DNA from: Paraburkholderia sp. | GTDB lineage: Bacteria > Pseudomonadota > Gammaproteobacteria > Burkholderiales > Burkholderiaceae | Direction of reading: 5' to 3' | Assembly: GCF_028283785.1 (NCBI RefSeq) | Contig: NZ_JAPWKB010000018.1 | Location: forward strand, 186,001-250,000 | Length of the DNA: 64,000 nt | In this document: positions 30,328 to 41,643 of the stretch, piece by piece | Position numbering within the stretch: position 1 is the first letter of the stretch | Layout: every line of letters starts with the position of its first letter | Made by a program: the position numbers and the translations under genes | The notes under the pieces: generated by a model | What the model was told of the DNA's origin: nothing | What the model saw: only the letters and a program-made list of their open reading frames with translations | The model's database searches: none

Positions 30328-31086
30328 ATGCGTTTGACTGGAAAGACGGCCATCGTCACGGGTGGCGGCTCGGGATTCGGTGAAGGCATTGCGAAAACCT
30401 ACGCGCGCGAAGGCGCGAACGTCGTCGTCAACGACCTGAACGGCGCAGCCGCCGAACGCGTCGCGAGCGAGATCGCGCTGTCGGGCGGCAAGGCGATCGC
30501 GGTCGCCGGCGACATCACACGCAGCGAAGACTGGCAACGCCTGCGCGAAGCCGCGCTCGACGACTTCGGCAGCGTGCAGATCGTCGTCAACAATGCGGGC
30601 ACCACGCATCGCAACAAACCGGTGATGGAAGTGACCGAAGCCGAGTTCGATCGCGTGTATGCGGTGAACGTCAAAGGCCTCTACTGGAGCGTCCAGCAAT
30701 TCGTCCCGTATTTTCGCAGTCAGGGCGGCGGCGTATTCATCAATATCGCGTCCACCGCCGGGGTCCGGCCGCGCCCGGGTCTGGTCTGGTACAACGGCAG
30801 CAAGGGCGCGATGATCGTCGCCAGCAAGGCGCTCGCGGTGGAACTCGGTCCGGACCGGATTCGCGTGAACTGTGTAAATCCGGTGATGGGCGAAACCGCG
30901 TTGATGACCGAGTTCATGGGCGTCGAAGATACGCCGGAGAATCGCCAGCGCTTCCTGTCGACCATTCCGCTCGGCCGTTTTTCGACGCCGCAAGACATCG
31001 CCAACGCGTGCCTGTATCTCGCATCGGACGAAGCGGAGTTCATCACCGGCACCTGCCTCGAAGTGGACGGCGGCCGCTGCGTATAG
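30328..31086 (+). CDS. SDR family oxidoreductase
   Basis: TAIVTGGGSGFGEGIAKTYAREGANVVVNDLNG...NNAG...YNGSKGA...CLEVDGGRCV. Confidence 0.92.
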   Translation: MRLTGKTAIVTGGGSGFGEGIAKTYAREGANVVVNDLNGAAAERVASEIALSGGKAIAVAGDITRSEDWQRLREAALDDFGSVQIVVNNAGTTHRNKPVMEVTEAEFDRVYAVNVKGLYWSVQQFVPYFRSQGGGVFINIASTAGVRPRPGLVWYNGSKGAMIVASKALAVELGPDRIRVNCVNPVMGETALMTEFMGVEDTPENRQRFLSTIPLGRFSTPQDIANACLYLASDEAEFITGTCLEVDGGRCV

Positions 31087-31266
31087 CGTGCCGGCGGATG
31101 AAAAAAAGACATCCTGCGTAGCCATAGAACGTTCGAAGGCGGCCCGAAGACCGCCGTCACGCCCTAGTGTTTTCCCCCGGTTCGCAAGCGCTTCAAAAGC
31201 CTGTTCGCGCGACTAGAATCGGGACACGGCGGTACTTCTTTTTACAAAAAAGCAAGGAGACACCCG

Positions 31267-32586
31267 ATGGCCAGCCCTGCCAACCCGCTCCACCATCCCG
31301 GCGCGGGCGCGCCGCCTTCCACCTTCGAAGAAGCGACGTATCGCAAGGTCGCGTGGCGTCTGACGCCGCTGCTGATGCTGTGTTACGTGGTCGCGTATCT
31401 GGATCGCGTGAACGTCGGCTTCGCGAAATTGCAGATGAGCGCCGACCTGAACCTGAGCGACGCCGTGTACGGCTTCGGCGCGGGCATCTTCTTTATCGGC
31501 TACTTCATCTTCGAGATTCCGAGCAACGTGATTCTGCACAAGGTCGGCGCGCGGGTCTGGATTGCGCGGATCATGGTGTCGTGGGGCATCGTGTCGATGG
31601 CGACGATGTTCGTCACGACGCCGACCATGTTCTACGTGATGCGCTTTCTGCTCGGGCTCGCCGAAGCGGGATTTTTCCCCGGCATCATCCTGTATCTGAC
31701 CTACTGGTATCCGGCGCATCGGCGCGGGCGGATGACGACGTGGTTCATGACGGCGATCGCGCTGTCCGGCGTGATCGGCGGGCCGGTGTCCGGCTATATC
31801 CTGAAGAACTTCAACGGCGCGAACGGCTGGCACGGCTGGCAATGGCTGTTTCTGCTCGAAGGCATCCCGTCGGTGATCGTCGGCGTGCTGGTGTTCTTCG
31901 TGCTCGACGACCGGATCGCGACGGCCAAATGGCTGACGCCCGAAGAACGCCAGTTGCTCGAACGCAATATCGCGGCGGAAGACGCGACCAAGCACGACAT
32001 GCCGATCCGTCAGGTGCTGTCGAGCGGCCGCGTGTGGTTGATGAGCGCGATCTATCTGTCGTTCGTGATGGGTCTTTACGGCGTGAGCTTCTGGCTGCCG
32101 ACCATCATCAAGGCCACCGGTGTCACCGACCCCTGGATCATCGGATTGCTGTCGGCGATTCCGTTCGCGGCGGCGGTGGTCGTGATGGTGCTGGTGTCGC
32201 GCAGCGCCGACCACTCGCGCGAGCGCCGCTGGCATATCGCGTTGCCGGCGCTGGCCGGCGCGATCGGGCTGGTGCTGTCCGTCGTATGGGCGCACGACAC
32301 GCTGCTCGCCATGACCGCGCTGACGCTCGCGACCATCGGCATCCTGACCACGTTACCGCTGTTCTGGAGTCTGCCCACGGCGTTCCTCGCCGGAACCGGC
32401 GCGGCCGCAGGCATCGCGATGATCAACTCGATCGGCAATCTGGCGGGCTTTCTGAGCCCGTATGCAATGGGCTGGCTCAAACAGGTGACGGGCGCGAACG
32501 ATTCCGGCATGTATATGCTGGCGGCATTCATGGTGCTCGGCGGATTGCTGGCGCTCAGCGTGCCGGGGAAACTGGTGAACCGCTAG
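31267..32586 (+). CDS. MFS transporter (anion:cation symporter/phthalate-permease-like)
   Basis: RKVAWRLTPLLMLCYVVAYLDRVNVGFAKLQMSADL... Confidence 0.9.
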   Translation: MASPANPLHHPGAGAPPSTFEEATYRKVAWRLTPLLMLCYVVAYLDRVNVGFAKLQMSADLNLSDAVYGFGAGIFFIGYFIFEIPSNVILHKVGARVWIARIMVSWGIVSMATMFVTTPTMFYVMRFLLGLAEAGFFPGIILYLTYWYPAHRRGRMTTWFMTAIALSGVIGGPVSGYILKNFNGANGWHGWQWLFLLEGIPSVIVGVLVFFVLDDRIATAKWLTPEERQLLERNIAAEDATKHDMPIRQVLSSGRVWLMSAIYLSFVMGLYGVSFWLPTIIKATGVTDPWIIGLLSAIPFAAAVVVMVLVSRSADHSRERRWHIALPALAGAIGLVLSVVWAHDTLLAMTALTLATIGILTTLPLFWSLPTAFLAGTGAAAGIAMINSIGNLAGFLSPYAMGWLKQVTGANDSGMYMLAAFMVLGGLLALSVPGKLVNR

Positions 32587-32644
32587 CCAGGGACGCGACG
32601 CGCTGCCCGCGCAGCGGGTTCGCTACCGACATCCCGCCCGCAAC

Positions 32645-32683
32645 GAAAAAGCCCCGGCGCGTTCACCGCGCCGGGGCTTTTTA
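32645..32683 (+). terminator. Intrinsic terminator (bidirectional)
   Basis: gaaaaagccccggcgcgttcaccgcgccggggcttttta. Confidence 0.85.
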
Positions 32684-32704
32684 TTACTGCCGCTCAATGC
32701 GACC

Positions 32705-33895
32705 TCAGACGATATTCATCGCCAGCGCGCTTTCGCGATAATGCTCGCTCGCGCGGGTCGAGTCGCCGAGCTGCTCATGCAAGCGTGCCAGCGCGCGATG
32801 CGAGCGAATCTTCAACGTCTCGTTGTCGGCCAGTTTCAGCGCCATTTCGAGGAACGATTGCGCCTTGCCCCACAGTTGCTGATGCAGGCACAGGCGGCCC
32901 AACGCGAACAGCAGGTCGGCATCGTCCGGACGATCCTTCTTCCAGCCTTCGGCCTTCTGGATCAGCGGCAATGCATCGCCGCCCGCCGTATCGGGATAAC
33001 GACGCAGCAAACGCGCGTCCCAGTTCTGCGCCAGCGCCTCTTCGACGATCCTGCGCGCCTCTTGCGGCTTGTTCAGCGCGACCAGCAATTCGGCGGCGAG
33101 ATCGGCCAGGCGCGGCGAATGACGCTCGACAGCCGACAGCGAATGCCACAGTTCGAGCAATGCGTCCGCGTTATGACGACGATCGCGCAACAGATTTTCA
33201 GCCGCCAATTGACGCAAACGCACCGCCACGGCCGGATGAATCGCCTCGCGCTTTTCCAGCGTCTTGACCAGCTTCAGCACTTCGCCCCAGTTCTTCAACT
33301 GCTGCTGCGCACGCAGCGTGATCTGTTGCGCATGCAGACGACGCGCGCCTTGCGACTGCATTTCGGTCAGCGCGGCCAGCGCACCGTCGGCGTCGCGGCC
33401 ATCGGCGCGCATGTCGGCTGTCGCCATCAGACGCGCGTCCTGCCAGTCGGCCTCGTCGATCTGCGCGAGCCACTCGTCGCGACGCGCGTATTCGTGCATC
33501 CGGTGCGCCGCGCTTGCGCCGATCAGACCGGCCGCGCCCTTGTTGTCGCCATTGGCGAGCGCGTCGCGCGCGGCCTTTTCAGCACGCGAAAACCGTCCCG
33601 CGTACAGATTGCCGACCGCGTCGCGCAACGCCGCGTGCGCCTTCGCGACCCGCGAACGGGCGCGATACGCGGCGACCCGCTGCGGCATGCGCCAGATATT
33701 GCGGACGATGCGCAACAGCGCGTAGATCAGGATGAACAGCACGACGATCGCGACGATAAACAGATTCAGCGACACGTCGATGCGGTACGGCGGATACACC
33801 AGCAACACCTGCCCGGCATCGAAACGCCCGACCGTGGCGAGCACGACGGCGATGGCAAACAGGAACGCCAGCCAAAGAAGACCCCGGATCGCCAT
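32705..33895 (-). CDS. hemY: HemY-like heme-biosynthesis associated TPR protein
   Basis: MAIRGLLWLAFLFAIAVVLATVGRFDAGQVLLVYPPYRIDVSLNLFIVAIV... in hem operon context. Confidence 0.88.
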   Translation of the reverse strand: MAIRGLLWLAFLFAIAVVLATVGRFDAGQVLLVYPPYRIDVSLNLFIVAIVVLFILIYALLRIVRNIWRMPQRVAAYRARSRVAKAHAALRDAVGNLYAGRFSRAEKAARDALANGDNKGAAGLIGASAAHRMHEYARRDEWLAQIDEADWQDARLMATADMRADGRDADGALAALTEMQSQGARRLHAQQITLRAQQQLKNWGEVLKLVKTLEKREAIHPAVAVRLRQLAAENLLRDRRHNADALLELWHSLSAVERHSPRLADLAAELLVALNKPQEARRIVEEALAQNWDARLLRRYPDTAGGDALPLIQKAEGWKKDRPDDADLLFALGRLCLHQQLWGKAQSFLEMALKLADNETLKIRSHRALARLHEQLGDSTRASEHYRESALAMNIV

Positions 33896-33897
33896 GA

Positions 33898-35982
33898 TTA
33901 ACCTCGGCTCCGGTATTGATTGACCGCTTGCAGACTGGAGTCGATCGTCGGCACGTCGACTGCGGCCGAAGCGCCGTCCACCTGCTTGACCAGATCACGG
34001 ACCGTCTCCGTGCGCTTCGACGACGCATCGAAATAGGTTGCGAGCGCATCGTCGGCGGCGTGCAGGTCGGACTTCAGCGTGCTCTGGTTACGCGACAGCA
34101 GCGCAAGCCGCGCGGACAACAGCCGCAGCTTCAGATTCTCACGGACGAAATACCCTTGATCCGGCGACGTCAGCATCGCATCGGCGTGATCGATGCGACG
34201 CACCTGCACGAGGCTCGTCAACTGCTGACCGATGCCGTTCGAGATGGTGTTCCACCACACTTTCCACTTCGGCTCGCCGGTCGCGGCGGCGACCTTGGCG
34301 ACGTCGGCGGGCGTGTCGGCCTTCGGCGTGGCGTGCGCGATCGGTGCTTCGCCCGCGAGCGGCAGCGAGTCGATCTGGGCGATCGCGTTGTCGAGCTTGA
34401 TCGCCAGTCCGGTCAGGTCGGTGGACGGTGCGGCCTTCAGCTTGTCGATGTCCTGCGCGATCGCCTTGCGGACCGCGATCACCTGCGCACCGTCGGACGC
34501 GGCCAGGCGCGTGTCGGCGCTTTGCAGCGCGAACAGCGCGAGTTGCGTGTTGCCGGTCAGTTGCAACTGCTGGCTCGCGCTCGACAGCATCTGCGCGACT
34601 TCGGCGAGCGTCCAGTCGTCGCGATTGCGCGCGAGATCGGCGTATTGCTGTTGCAGCGCGCTTTGCGCGGTCTGCGCGTCGGCGAGCTTGCCTTCGAGTT
34701 GCGACGTCTGCGAATCGATCTGATGGACCGTGGCGAGCGCCTGATCGGTCTTGACCCGCAGTTCGGCGGTTTGCGCGTCGTTGGCCTGCTGGCGCTGCGC
34801 GAGTTGCTGCTCGGTGCGCTCGACCTTGCGGTTCAGCGCATAGCCGCCCACACCCGCCGCGCACGCGATCACCACCACCACGAACCACAGCACCGGACCG
34901 CTGGCGCTGCGGCGCGGCGTCTGTGCTTCGTAAGGCGTGAACGGGGAATTCGGCGGCAACGGCGACGTAGCGGCCGGGGACGGCTGGGAGGAAGCGTTCG
35001 TGGATGCGTTCGTTTCAGTCATGCGTGAGTGAGCCGGGTTGGACGGAACCGGTTTAACAACGGAAGCGGCGGATATATCTGAGGCAGCCGGGTCTTCTGA
35101 AACCGCTGTCGCGGCCGATGACGCCGAAGCGGCGGCGGACAGCAGCGCGCGGGCAATGCGTTGATCGCCGGCGCCGGACACCGTAATGCTATCAAAACCC
35201 AATCCCCGCGCGGTCTCGGCGATGCGCGGATGCGGTGCGACGACGGCCGCGCGTTTGAGTTGCGCGATCTCCGCGACATTCAGATGCTCGTGCGCGAGCT
35301 CGTTCAGATTGCGCACGCCTTCGGAACTGGTGATGAGCCATGCGTGCGGCTTGCCCGTCAGCAGCGCGTGAACCTGCGTCCATGCGCCGACAGCCGGTTC
35401 CGGCACGAGACGCCGGTAAGCGGCCACGGTTTCGACTTCCGCGCCCGCTTCGCGCAGACGATCGGCGAGCCATTCGCGGCCGCCGTCGCCGCGCACGATC
35501 AGCACGCGCTTGCCGTCGAGCGATGCTTCGCCCGAGCGCGCGTCGATCGCGGCGAACAGCGCTTCGGAATCGAAACGCGCGCCGTCGTCGTCGACACCCG
35601 ACGACGGGCTGATCACCGTGTACGCAGGCGCTTCGACGCCGTGCCGCGCGAGCGCCGCAACGCTGCCCGGTCCGACCACGCCGACCGGCAGCGCATGCGG
35701 CCAGATCGCGTCGTAGTGGCCGAATGCGTAATCGACCGCGTTCGGCGACACGAACACCACCAGCGCGTAGTCCGACAGCGCGGCCAGCGCGGCGCGCAAC
35801 GGCGCGACGTCGAGCGCGGGCGCGATATCGATCAGCGGGAATTCGAGCGAAGCGACACCGGCCGCAGCCAGCTCGGCCATCAGCGCGTCCGACTGACCGG
35901 CCGGTCGCGTGACGACGACGGTGAAGCTCGCCGGGCCGGAGCGGCCGACTGTGTCGCGAGGCGTGGCGCCGGCCGTCATCAC
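33898..35982 (-). CDS. hemDX: Fused uroporphyrinogen-III synthase (HemD) - HemX membrane protein
   Basis: N-terminal HemD ([34 protein letters not shown]) then a Pro/Ser linker, a TM helix and a coiled-coil HemX domain. Confidence 0.88.
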   Translation of the reverse strand: MMTAGATPRDTVGRSGPASFTVVVTRPAGQSDALMAELAAAGVASLEFPLIDIAPALDVAPLRAALAALSDYALVVFVSPNAVDYAFGHYDAIWPHALPVGVVGPGSVAALARHGVEAPAYTVISPSSGVDDDGARFDSEALFAAIDARSGEASLDGKRVLIVRGDGGREWLADRLREAGAEVETVAAYRRLVPEPAVGAWTQVHALLTGKPHAWLITSSEGVRNLNELAHEHLNVAEIAQLKRAAVVAPHPRIAETARGLGFDSITVSGAGDQRIARALLSAAASASSAATAVSEDPAASDISAASVVKPVPSNPAHSRMTETNASTNASSQPSPAATSPLPPNSPFTPYEAQTPRRSASGPVLWFVVVVIACAAGVGGYALNRKVERTEQQLAQRQQANDAQTAELRVKTDQALATVHQIDSQTSQLEGKLADAQTAQSALQQQYADLARNRDDWTLAEVAQMLSSASQQLQLTGNTQLALFALQSADTRLAASDGAQVIAVRKAIAQDIDKLKAAPSTDLTGLAIKLDNAIAQIDSLPLAGEAPIAHATPKADTPADVAKVAAATGEPKWKVWWNTISNGIGQQLTSLVQVRRIDHADAMLTSPDQGYFVRENLKLRLLSARLALLSRNQSTLKSDLHAADDALATYFDASSKRTETVRDLVKQVDGASAAVDVPTIDSSLQAVNQYRSRG

Positions 35983-36959
35983 GCGCCGGCGGCCGGACCG
36001 CTCGCGGTATTCAGCGAACGGACGATTTCGAGCGCGCCCTGAGCTTCGAGCGCGGTGGCGACTTCACGGCCCAACTCGATCGCACGCTCGACCGTCGGCG
36101 CGGGCGCCGAACCGTGCGCGTGCAGCACGCGCTGGCCGTCGGGCGTCGCGACGATACCGCGCAGATGCAGCGCGCCGTCGTGCCACGTGGCGTGCGCCGC
36201 GAGCGGCACTTCGCAACTGCCGCCGAGCGCGCGCGACACCATCCGCTCCGCTTCGACGGCTGCGGCCGTATGTTCGTGATGCAAAGGCGCGAGCCACCTG
36301 GCCAGATCGGCGCGGTCGGCGCGGATCTCGATGCCTAGCGCGCCCTGCCCTGCGGCCGGCAAGCTGTCCTCCGGATCGATCAGCGCGCGAATCCGCGCGT
36401 CGAGACCGAGGCGCTTCAAACCCGCCGCCGCGAGGATGATCCCGGCGTATTCGCCGCGGTCGAGCTTCGCGAGCCGCGTATCGAGATTGCCGCGCAACGG
36501 TTGCACGACCAGATGCGGAAAACGCGCGCGCAGCATCGATTCGCGCCGCAGACTCGACGTGCCGACCACGCTGCCCGGCGGCAACGCCGCCAGCGAAGCG
36601 AAGTCGTTCGACACGAACGCGTCGCGCGGATCTTCGCGTTCCATGATGGTGGACAGCGCGAAGCCTTCGGGCAGTTCCATCGGTACGTCTTTCAGCGAAT
36701 GCACCGCGAGATCGGCGCGGCCATCGGCCAGCGCAGCCTCGAGTTCCTTCACGAACAGACCCTTGCCGCCGACCTTCGACAGCGTGCGATCGAGAATCTG
36801 ATCGCCGCGCGTCGTCATTCCGAGAATTTTTACGTCACAAGATGGATATAATTTGTGCAGCGCACACCGCACATGCTCAGCCTGCCACATGGCCAGGCGG
36901 CTTTCTCGCGAAGCAATTACAAGCGTGTGGGGCGATGTGTCGAACGTCTCGGGATTCAT
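35979..36959 (-). CDS. hemC: Hydroxymethylbilane synthase (porphobilinogen deaminase)
   Basis: [18 protein letters not shown]...[19 protein letters not shown]...[17 protein letters not shown]. Confidence 0.95.
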   Translation of the reverse strand: MNPETFDTSPHTLVIASRESRLAMWQAEHVRCALHKLYPSCDVKILGMTTRGDQILDRTLSKVGGKGLFVKELEAALADGRADLAVHSLKDVPMELPEGFALSTIMEREDPRDAFVSNDFASLAALPPGSVVGTSSLRRESMLRARFPHLVVQPLRGNLDTRLAKLDRGEYAGIILAAAGLKRLGLDARIRALIDPEDSLPAAGQGALGIEIRADRADLARWLAPLHHEHTAAAVEAERMVSRALGGSCEVPLAAHATWHDGALHLRGIVATPDGQRVLHAHGSAPAPTVERAIELGREVATALEAQGALEIVRSLNTASGPAAGA

Positions 36960-37270
36960 TGCGGAAGCTTTGGATGGCGGGAGGTAATAACAAACAATGT
37001 TAGCACGCGCTTTCCCGACCTTTTATCGGCCGGTGAGCCCACGCTGACGCGGAATCGATGGAAGAGACAGGGCCTCCGGGCGCCCATTGCCGTGCCGCGC
37101 GCATTGTCGCGAGCGCTTCGCCTGCCCGTCGTCGTCTCTCCCCTCCTCCGCTCCGGTAGTCCATGCGCAGTTCCTGCGCGCTTCAGCCTGCTTCATCCTT
37201 ATTGCATGCGCAGTTCACGTAGTAGCACGTCCATCATTCAATAGACCCGGCTTCCCTGAGGAAACCCATC

Positions 37271-40200
37271 GTGAAGACTTCCGCCAAAGCGGCTTCGAAA
37301 ACCGCCGTTAAGGCCGACGCCGCTGTGACCGCCAAGCCCGACGCCCAAGCCGGCGCTGCCACGCAACCCGTCAGCACACCCACGAAGCGCAAAGTATCCG
37401 GGCTCAAGGCCAACGGCAGCGCGAAACCCGCCGCGCCGTTGCGCACAGCCAAGGCAGAGACGAAGGCCGTATCGAAAGCGGATAGCAAGGCGCAGGCCAA
37501 GGCCGCATCGAAGGCAGAGGCCAAAGCCGCTGCCAGGGGTGACGCGAAGGCCAAGATCAAGGCCAAGACCGATACCAAAGCACAAGGCAAGCTCGCGTCG
37601 AAGCCCGACGCCAAGGCGAACGCCAAAACCGCCGTCGCCACGAAAACCGCCACGCGAAATCGCGACGACAAGGATCAGCCGCTGTTCGAGGACATCCGTT
37701 ATCTCGGACGTCTGCTCGGCGACGTGGTGCGCGAGCAGGAAGGCGACGCCGTGTTCGACGTGGTCGAGACGATCCGTCAGACGGCGGTGCGTTTCCGTCG
37801 TGAGGACGACAGCGTCGCGTCGCAAACGCTCGACAAGCAATTGCGCGCGCTGAGCCCGGAGCAGACCGTCAGCGTGGTGCGTGCGTTCAGCTACTTCTCG
37901 CATCTGGCAAATATCGCCGAAGACCGCCATCGCAACCGCCGTCACCGCATTCACGCGCTGGCCGGGTCTACTTCGCAAATCGGCACGATCGCGCATTCGC
38001 TCGACAAGCTGATCGCATCGAATGCGGCCGCCACGCCGGTGCTGCAGAAGTTCTTCAACGACGCGCTGATCGTCCCCGTGCTGACCGCGCATCCGACCGA
38101 AGTGCAGCGCAAGAGCATTCTCGACGCGCAGCACGACATCGCGCGTCTGCTCGCCGAACGCGACCAGCCGCTGACCGATCGCGAGCGCGCGCACAACGAA
38201 TCGATGCTGCGCGCGCGCGTCACGTCGCTGTGGCAGACGCGGATGCTGCGCGACGCGCGCCTGACCGTCGCCGACGAAATCGAAAACGCGCTGTCGTATT
38301 ACCGCGCCACGTTCCTCGAAGAAATCCCGGCGCTCTATGCGGACATCGAAGCCGCGCTCGCCGAACACGGCGTCGATGCGCGGATGCCGCCGTTTCTGCA
38401 AATGGGAAGCTGGATCGGCGGCGATCGCGACGGCAATCCGAACGTCACCGCCGAAACGCTCGAAACCGCGATCACGCGCCAGGCCGCCGTGCTGTTCGAG
38501 CACTACATGGAGCAGGTCCACAAGCTCGGCGCGGAACTGTCGGTGTCGAACCTGCTGGCCGGCGCGAGCGACGCGCTGAAGGAACTCGCCGGCATTTCGC
38601 CGGATCAGTCGCCGCACCGCACCGACGAACCGTACCGGCGCGCGCTGATCGGCATGTACACGCGACTCGCGGCGAGCGCGCGCGTGCGTCTGGGCGAAGG
38701 CGCGATCGCCGTGCGCAGCGCCGGTCGCGGCGTGCCGCCGATCCGCGCGACGCCTTACGCCGACGCGTCCGAATTCGTCCGCGATCTGCATGTGCTGATG
38801 GCATCGCTGGCGGAGCATCACGGCGCGTCGCTGGCGGCGCCGCGTCTGTCGCCGCTGGCGCGCGCAGCCGAAGTCTTCGGCTTCCATCTGGCCAGCATCG
38901 ACTTGCGACAAAGCTCCGACATCCACGAAGCCGTGATCGCCGAACTGCTGAAGCACGCCGGCGTCGAAGCGGATTACGCCGCGCTGCCGGAGGCCGGCAA
39001 GCTCAAGCTGCTGCTCGCCGAACTCGCGCAACCGCGGCTGTTGCGCTCGCCGTATTTCGAGTATTCCGACCTCGTCAAAAGCGAGCTCGGCGTGCTCGAG
39101 GAAGCGCGCAAGACCCGCGAGAAGTTCGGCGCGCGCGCGGTGCGCAACTACATCATCTCGCACACGGAAACCGTCAGCGATCTGGTCGAAGTGATGCTGC
39201 TGCAAAAGGAAACCGGGCTGCTGCAAGGCCTGCTCGGCGACGCGGACCAACCGGCCAAGGCCGGGCTGATGGTGATTCCGCTGTTCGAGACGATCCCCGA
39301 CTTGCGCAACGCGCCGGTCATCATGGGCGAATTCATGGCGTTGCCGGGCGTCGGTCAGGTGATCGAACACAACGGCAACGAGCAGGAAGTGATGCTCGGC
39401 TACTCGGACAGCAACAAGGACGGCGGTTTCCTGACGTCGAACTGGGAGCTGTATCGCGCGGAACTCGCGCTGGTCGGCCTGTTCAATGCGCACAAGGTGA
39501 CCTTGCGGCTGTTCCACGGCCGGGGCGGCACGGTCGGTCGTGGCGGCGGCCCGACCTATTCGGCGATCCTGTCGCAGCCGCCGGGCACCGTCGACGGTCA
39601 GATCCGTTTGACCGAACAGGGCGAGGTGATCGCCAGCAAGTTCGGCAATCCGGAAATCGGCCGGCGCAATCTGGAAACCGTGGTCGCGGCCACGCTCGAA
39701 GCGTCGCTGCTGCCGCACGACAACGCGCCCGCGCAACTGCCCGCGTTCGAAGCGACCATGCAAACCTTGTCCGATACCGCGATGGCGTCGTATCGCGCGC
39801 TCGTCTACGAGACGCCGGGCTTCAAGGAATATTTCTTCGAGTCCACGCCGATCTCGGAGATCGCGGAACTGAACATCGGCAGCCGTCCGGCGTCGCGCAA
39901 ACTGCAAGACCCGAAGCAGCGGAAAATCGAAGATCTGCGCGCGATTCCGTGGGGCTTTTCGTGGGGCCAATGCCGCTTGCTGCTGACGGGCTGGTACGGC
40001 TTCGGCAGCGCGGTAGCCGCGCATCTGGACAGCGCGCCGGACGAAGCGGAACGCGCACGCCGTCTGACGCTGCTCAAGAAGATGAACAAGACCTGGCCGT
40101 TCTTCGCCAACCTGCTGTCGAACATGGACATGGTGCTCGCGAAGACCGATCTGGCCGTGGCGTCGCGTTATGCCGCGCTCGTCAGCGACAAGAAAATCCG

Positions 40201-40465
40201 CAAGCATGTGTTCGAGCGGATCGTCGCGGAATGGGAACGCACGTCGAAGGTGCTGTCGGAAATCACCGGCCGGCAGGAGCGCCTCGCCGAGAATCCGCTG
40301 CTCGCGCGGTCGATCAAGAACCGATTCCCGTATCTCGATCCGCTGAATCACTTGCAGGTCGAATTGCTGAAACGCCATCGCGCCGGCGACGACAACGTGC
40401 GCGTGCGACGCGGGATTCATCTGACGATCAACGGGATTGCCGCGGGCTTGCGTAATACGGGCTAA
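37271..40465 (+). CDS. ppc: Phosphoenolpyruvate carboxylase with long Lys/Ala-rich N-terminal extension
   Basis: Core [54 protein letters not shown]-terminal [14 protein letters not shown]. Confidence 0.96.
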   Translation: MKTSAKAASKTAVKADAAVTAKPDAQAGAATQPVSTPTKRKVSGLKANGSAKPAAPLRTAKAETKAVSKADSKAQAKAASKAEAKAAARGDAKAKIKAKTDTKAQGKLASKPDAKANAKTAVATKTATRNRDDKDQPLFEDIRYLGRLLGDVVREQEGDAVFDVVETIRQTAVRFRREDDSVASQTLDKQLRALSPEQTVSVVRAFSYFSHLANIAEDRHRNRRHRIHALAGSTSQIGTIAHSLDKLIASNAAATPVLQKFFNDALIVPVLTAHPTEVQRKSILDAQHDIARLLAERDQPLTDRERAHNESMLRARVTSLWQTRMLRDARLTVADEIENALSYYRATFLEEIPALYADIEAALAEHGVDARMPPFLQMGSWIGGDRDGNPNVTAETLETAITRQAAVLFEHYMEQVHKLGAELSVSNLLAGASDALKELAGISPDQSPHRTDEPYRRALIGMYTRLAASARVRLGEGAIAVRSAGRGVPPIRATPYADASEFVRDLHVLMASLAEHHGASLAAPRLSPLARAAEVFGFHLASIDLRQSSDIHEAVIAELLKHAGVEADYAALPEAGKLKLLLAELAQPRLLRSPYFEYSDLVKSELGVLEEARKTREKFGARAVRNYIISHTETVSDLVEVMLLQKETGLLQGLLGDADQPAKAGLMVIPLFETIPDLRNAPVIMGEFMALPGVGQVIEHNGNEQEVMLGYSDSNKDGGFLTSNWELYRAELALVGLFNAHKVTLRLFHGRGGTVGRGGGPTYSAILSQPPGTVDGQIRLTEQGEVIASKFGNPEIGRRNLETVVAATLEASLLPHDNAPAQLPAFEATMQTLSDTAMASYRALVYETPGFKEYFFESTPISEIAELNIGSRPASRKLQDPKQRKIEDLRAIPWGFSWGQCRLLLTGWYGFGSAVAAHLDSAPDEAERARRLTLLKKMNKTWPFFANLLSNMDMVLAKTDLAVASRYAALVSDKKIRKHVFERIVAEWERTSKVLSEITGRQERLAENPLLARSIKNRFPYLDPLNHLQVELLKRHRAGDDNVRVRRGIHLTINGIAAGLRNTG

Positions 40466-40504
40466 GCGCGCGCTTGCGCGCCACACGCGCATGCGTTGAC
40501 CAGG

Positions 40505-40540
40505 GCCGGTTTGCGGAACGATCTGCAAACCGGCTTTTTC
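40505..40540 (+). terminator. Intrinsic terminator after ppc
   Basis: gccggtttgcggaacgatctgcaaaccggcttttt. Confidence 0.8.
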
Positions 40541-40675
40541 TTTTGGAGCGTGCAAAACGGTCGCAACGGCCACCCACATCCCGCACGCGCCGCCGCATCC
40601 AGCCGCTACAATAGAGCCCGCTTACACTGGTACAAGCCAGTGATTATTCTGGTATCGCCCTCACCACACACATCG

Positions 40676-41488
40676 ATGACGCAGTTCCCCGCCGACGCTT
40701 CGCCGCCCCCGCTCGATGCCACGCCCGCGCACGCGCTGGGCGATTTCATTCGCGCCCATCGCGAACGGCTGTCGCCGCAAGCCGTCGGATTGCCGCCGGG
40801 TCCGCGTCGGCGCACGCCCGGTTTGCGTCGCGAGGAAGTCGCGCAGTTGTGCGGCGTCAGCCCGACCTGGTACACGTGGATCGAGCAAGGGCGGCCGGTG
40901 TCGGCATCGGCGGACGCATTGGCGCGGATTGCGGTTGCGTTGCAGTTGTCGCGGGCCGAACGCGCCTATCTGTTCGAACTCGCCGCGCAGCGCGATCCCG
41001 CCGAACCCGATCCCGCCGCCACCGACGCCCCGGCGACGCTGCTCGAAACCGTTCAGCTGGTGGACGCGCCCGCGTACGTGCTCGATCGCCAATGGAACGC
41101 GCTCGCGTGGAACGCCCGCGCGGCCGACCTGTTCGTCGGCTGGCTGGACGGCGCGAACGACCGCAACCTGCTGCGTTTCACCTTCAACAAACCCGCCGCG
41201 CGCGAGTTGATCGTCGACTGGGAGACGCGTGCGCGCCGCCTCGCCGCCGAATTTCGCGCCGATTCGATCCGCCATCTGGGCGACCCGCCGACCCGCAGCC
41301 TGATCGACGCGCTGACCGGCGGCAACGAAGCGTTCGCGCGGTTCTGGGCGTCGCAAGACGTCGGCGAGCGCGAAGGCGGCCGCCGCGAGTTCAATCATCC
41401 GCGCGACGGCCGGATCGTCTACGACCAGATCACCTTCAAGCCCGCGCATCGCGAAGACCTGAAACTGGTCGTGCTGGTGCGCCAATGA
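40676..41488 (+). CDS. Helix-turn-helix transcriptional regulator (MmyB-like ligand-binding domain)
   Basis: RRRTPGLRREEVAQLCGVSPTWYTWIEQGRPVSASADALARIAVALQLSRAERAYLFELA. Confidence 0.92.
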   Translation: MTQFPADASPPPLDATPAHALGDFIRAHRERLSPQAVGLPPGPRRRTPGLRREEVAQLCGVSPTWYTWIEQGRPVSASADALARIAVALQLSRAERAYLFELAAQRDPAEPDPAATDAPATLLETVQLVDAPAYVLDRQWNALAWNARAADLFVGWLDGANDRNLLRFTFNKPAARELIVDWETRARRLAAEFRADSIRHLGDPPTRSLIDALTGGNEAFARFWASQDVGEREGGRREFNHPRDGRIVYDQITFKPAHREDLKLVVLVRQ

Positions 41489-41643
41489 CGGGCTTTCGAC
41501 GCGCGCCGCGTTGAGCCACGGCCGGATTCGCGCAGGCCGCGCGCGTCCGCGATGTTAAAATCACAGGCTTACCGGCGACGGTGCGCAACGCGTGCGCCCT
41601 CGCCTGCCGGCTTTTACTCACCGCTCGTTCACTGCTCAACACC

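Noticed and set aside
28526-30337. 603-aa plus-strand Arg-rich ORF overlapping the ALDH gene
   Set aside because: Out-of-frame reading of the ALDH coding sequence.
37238-40579. 1113-aa minus-strand ORF antisense to ppc
   Set aside because: Shadow ORF of a conserved gene; composition-driven.
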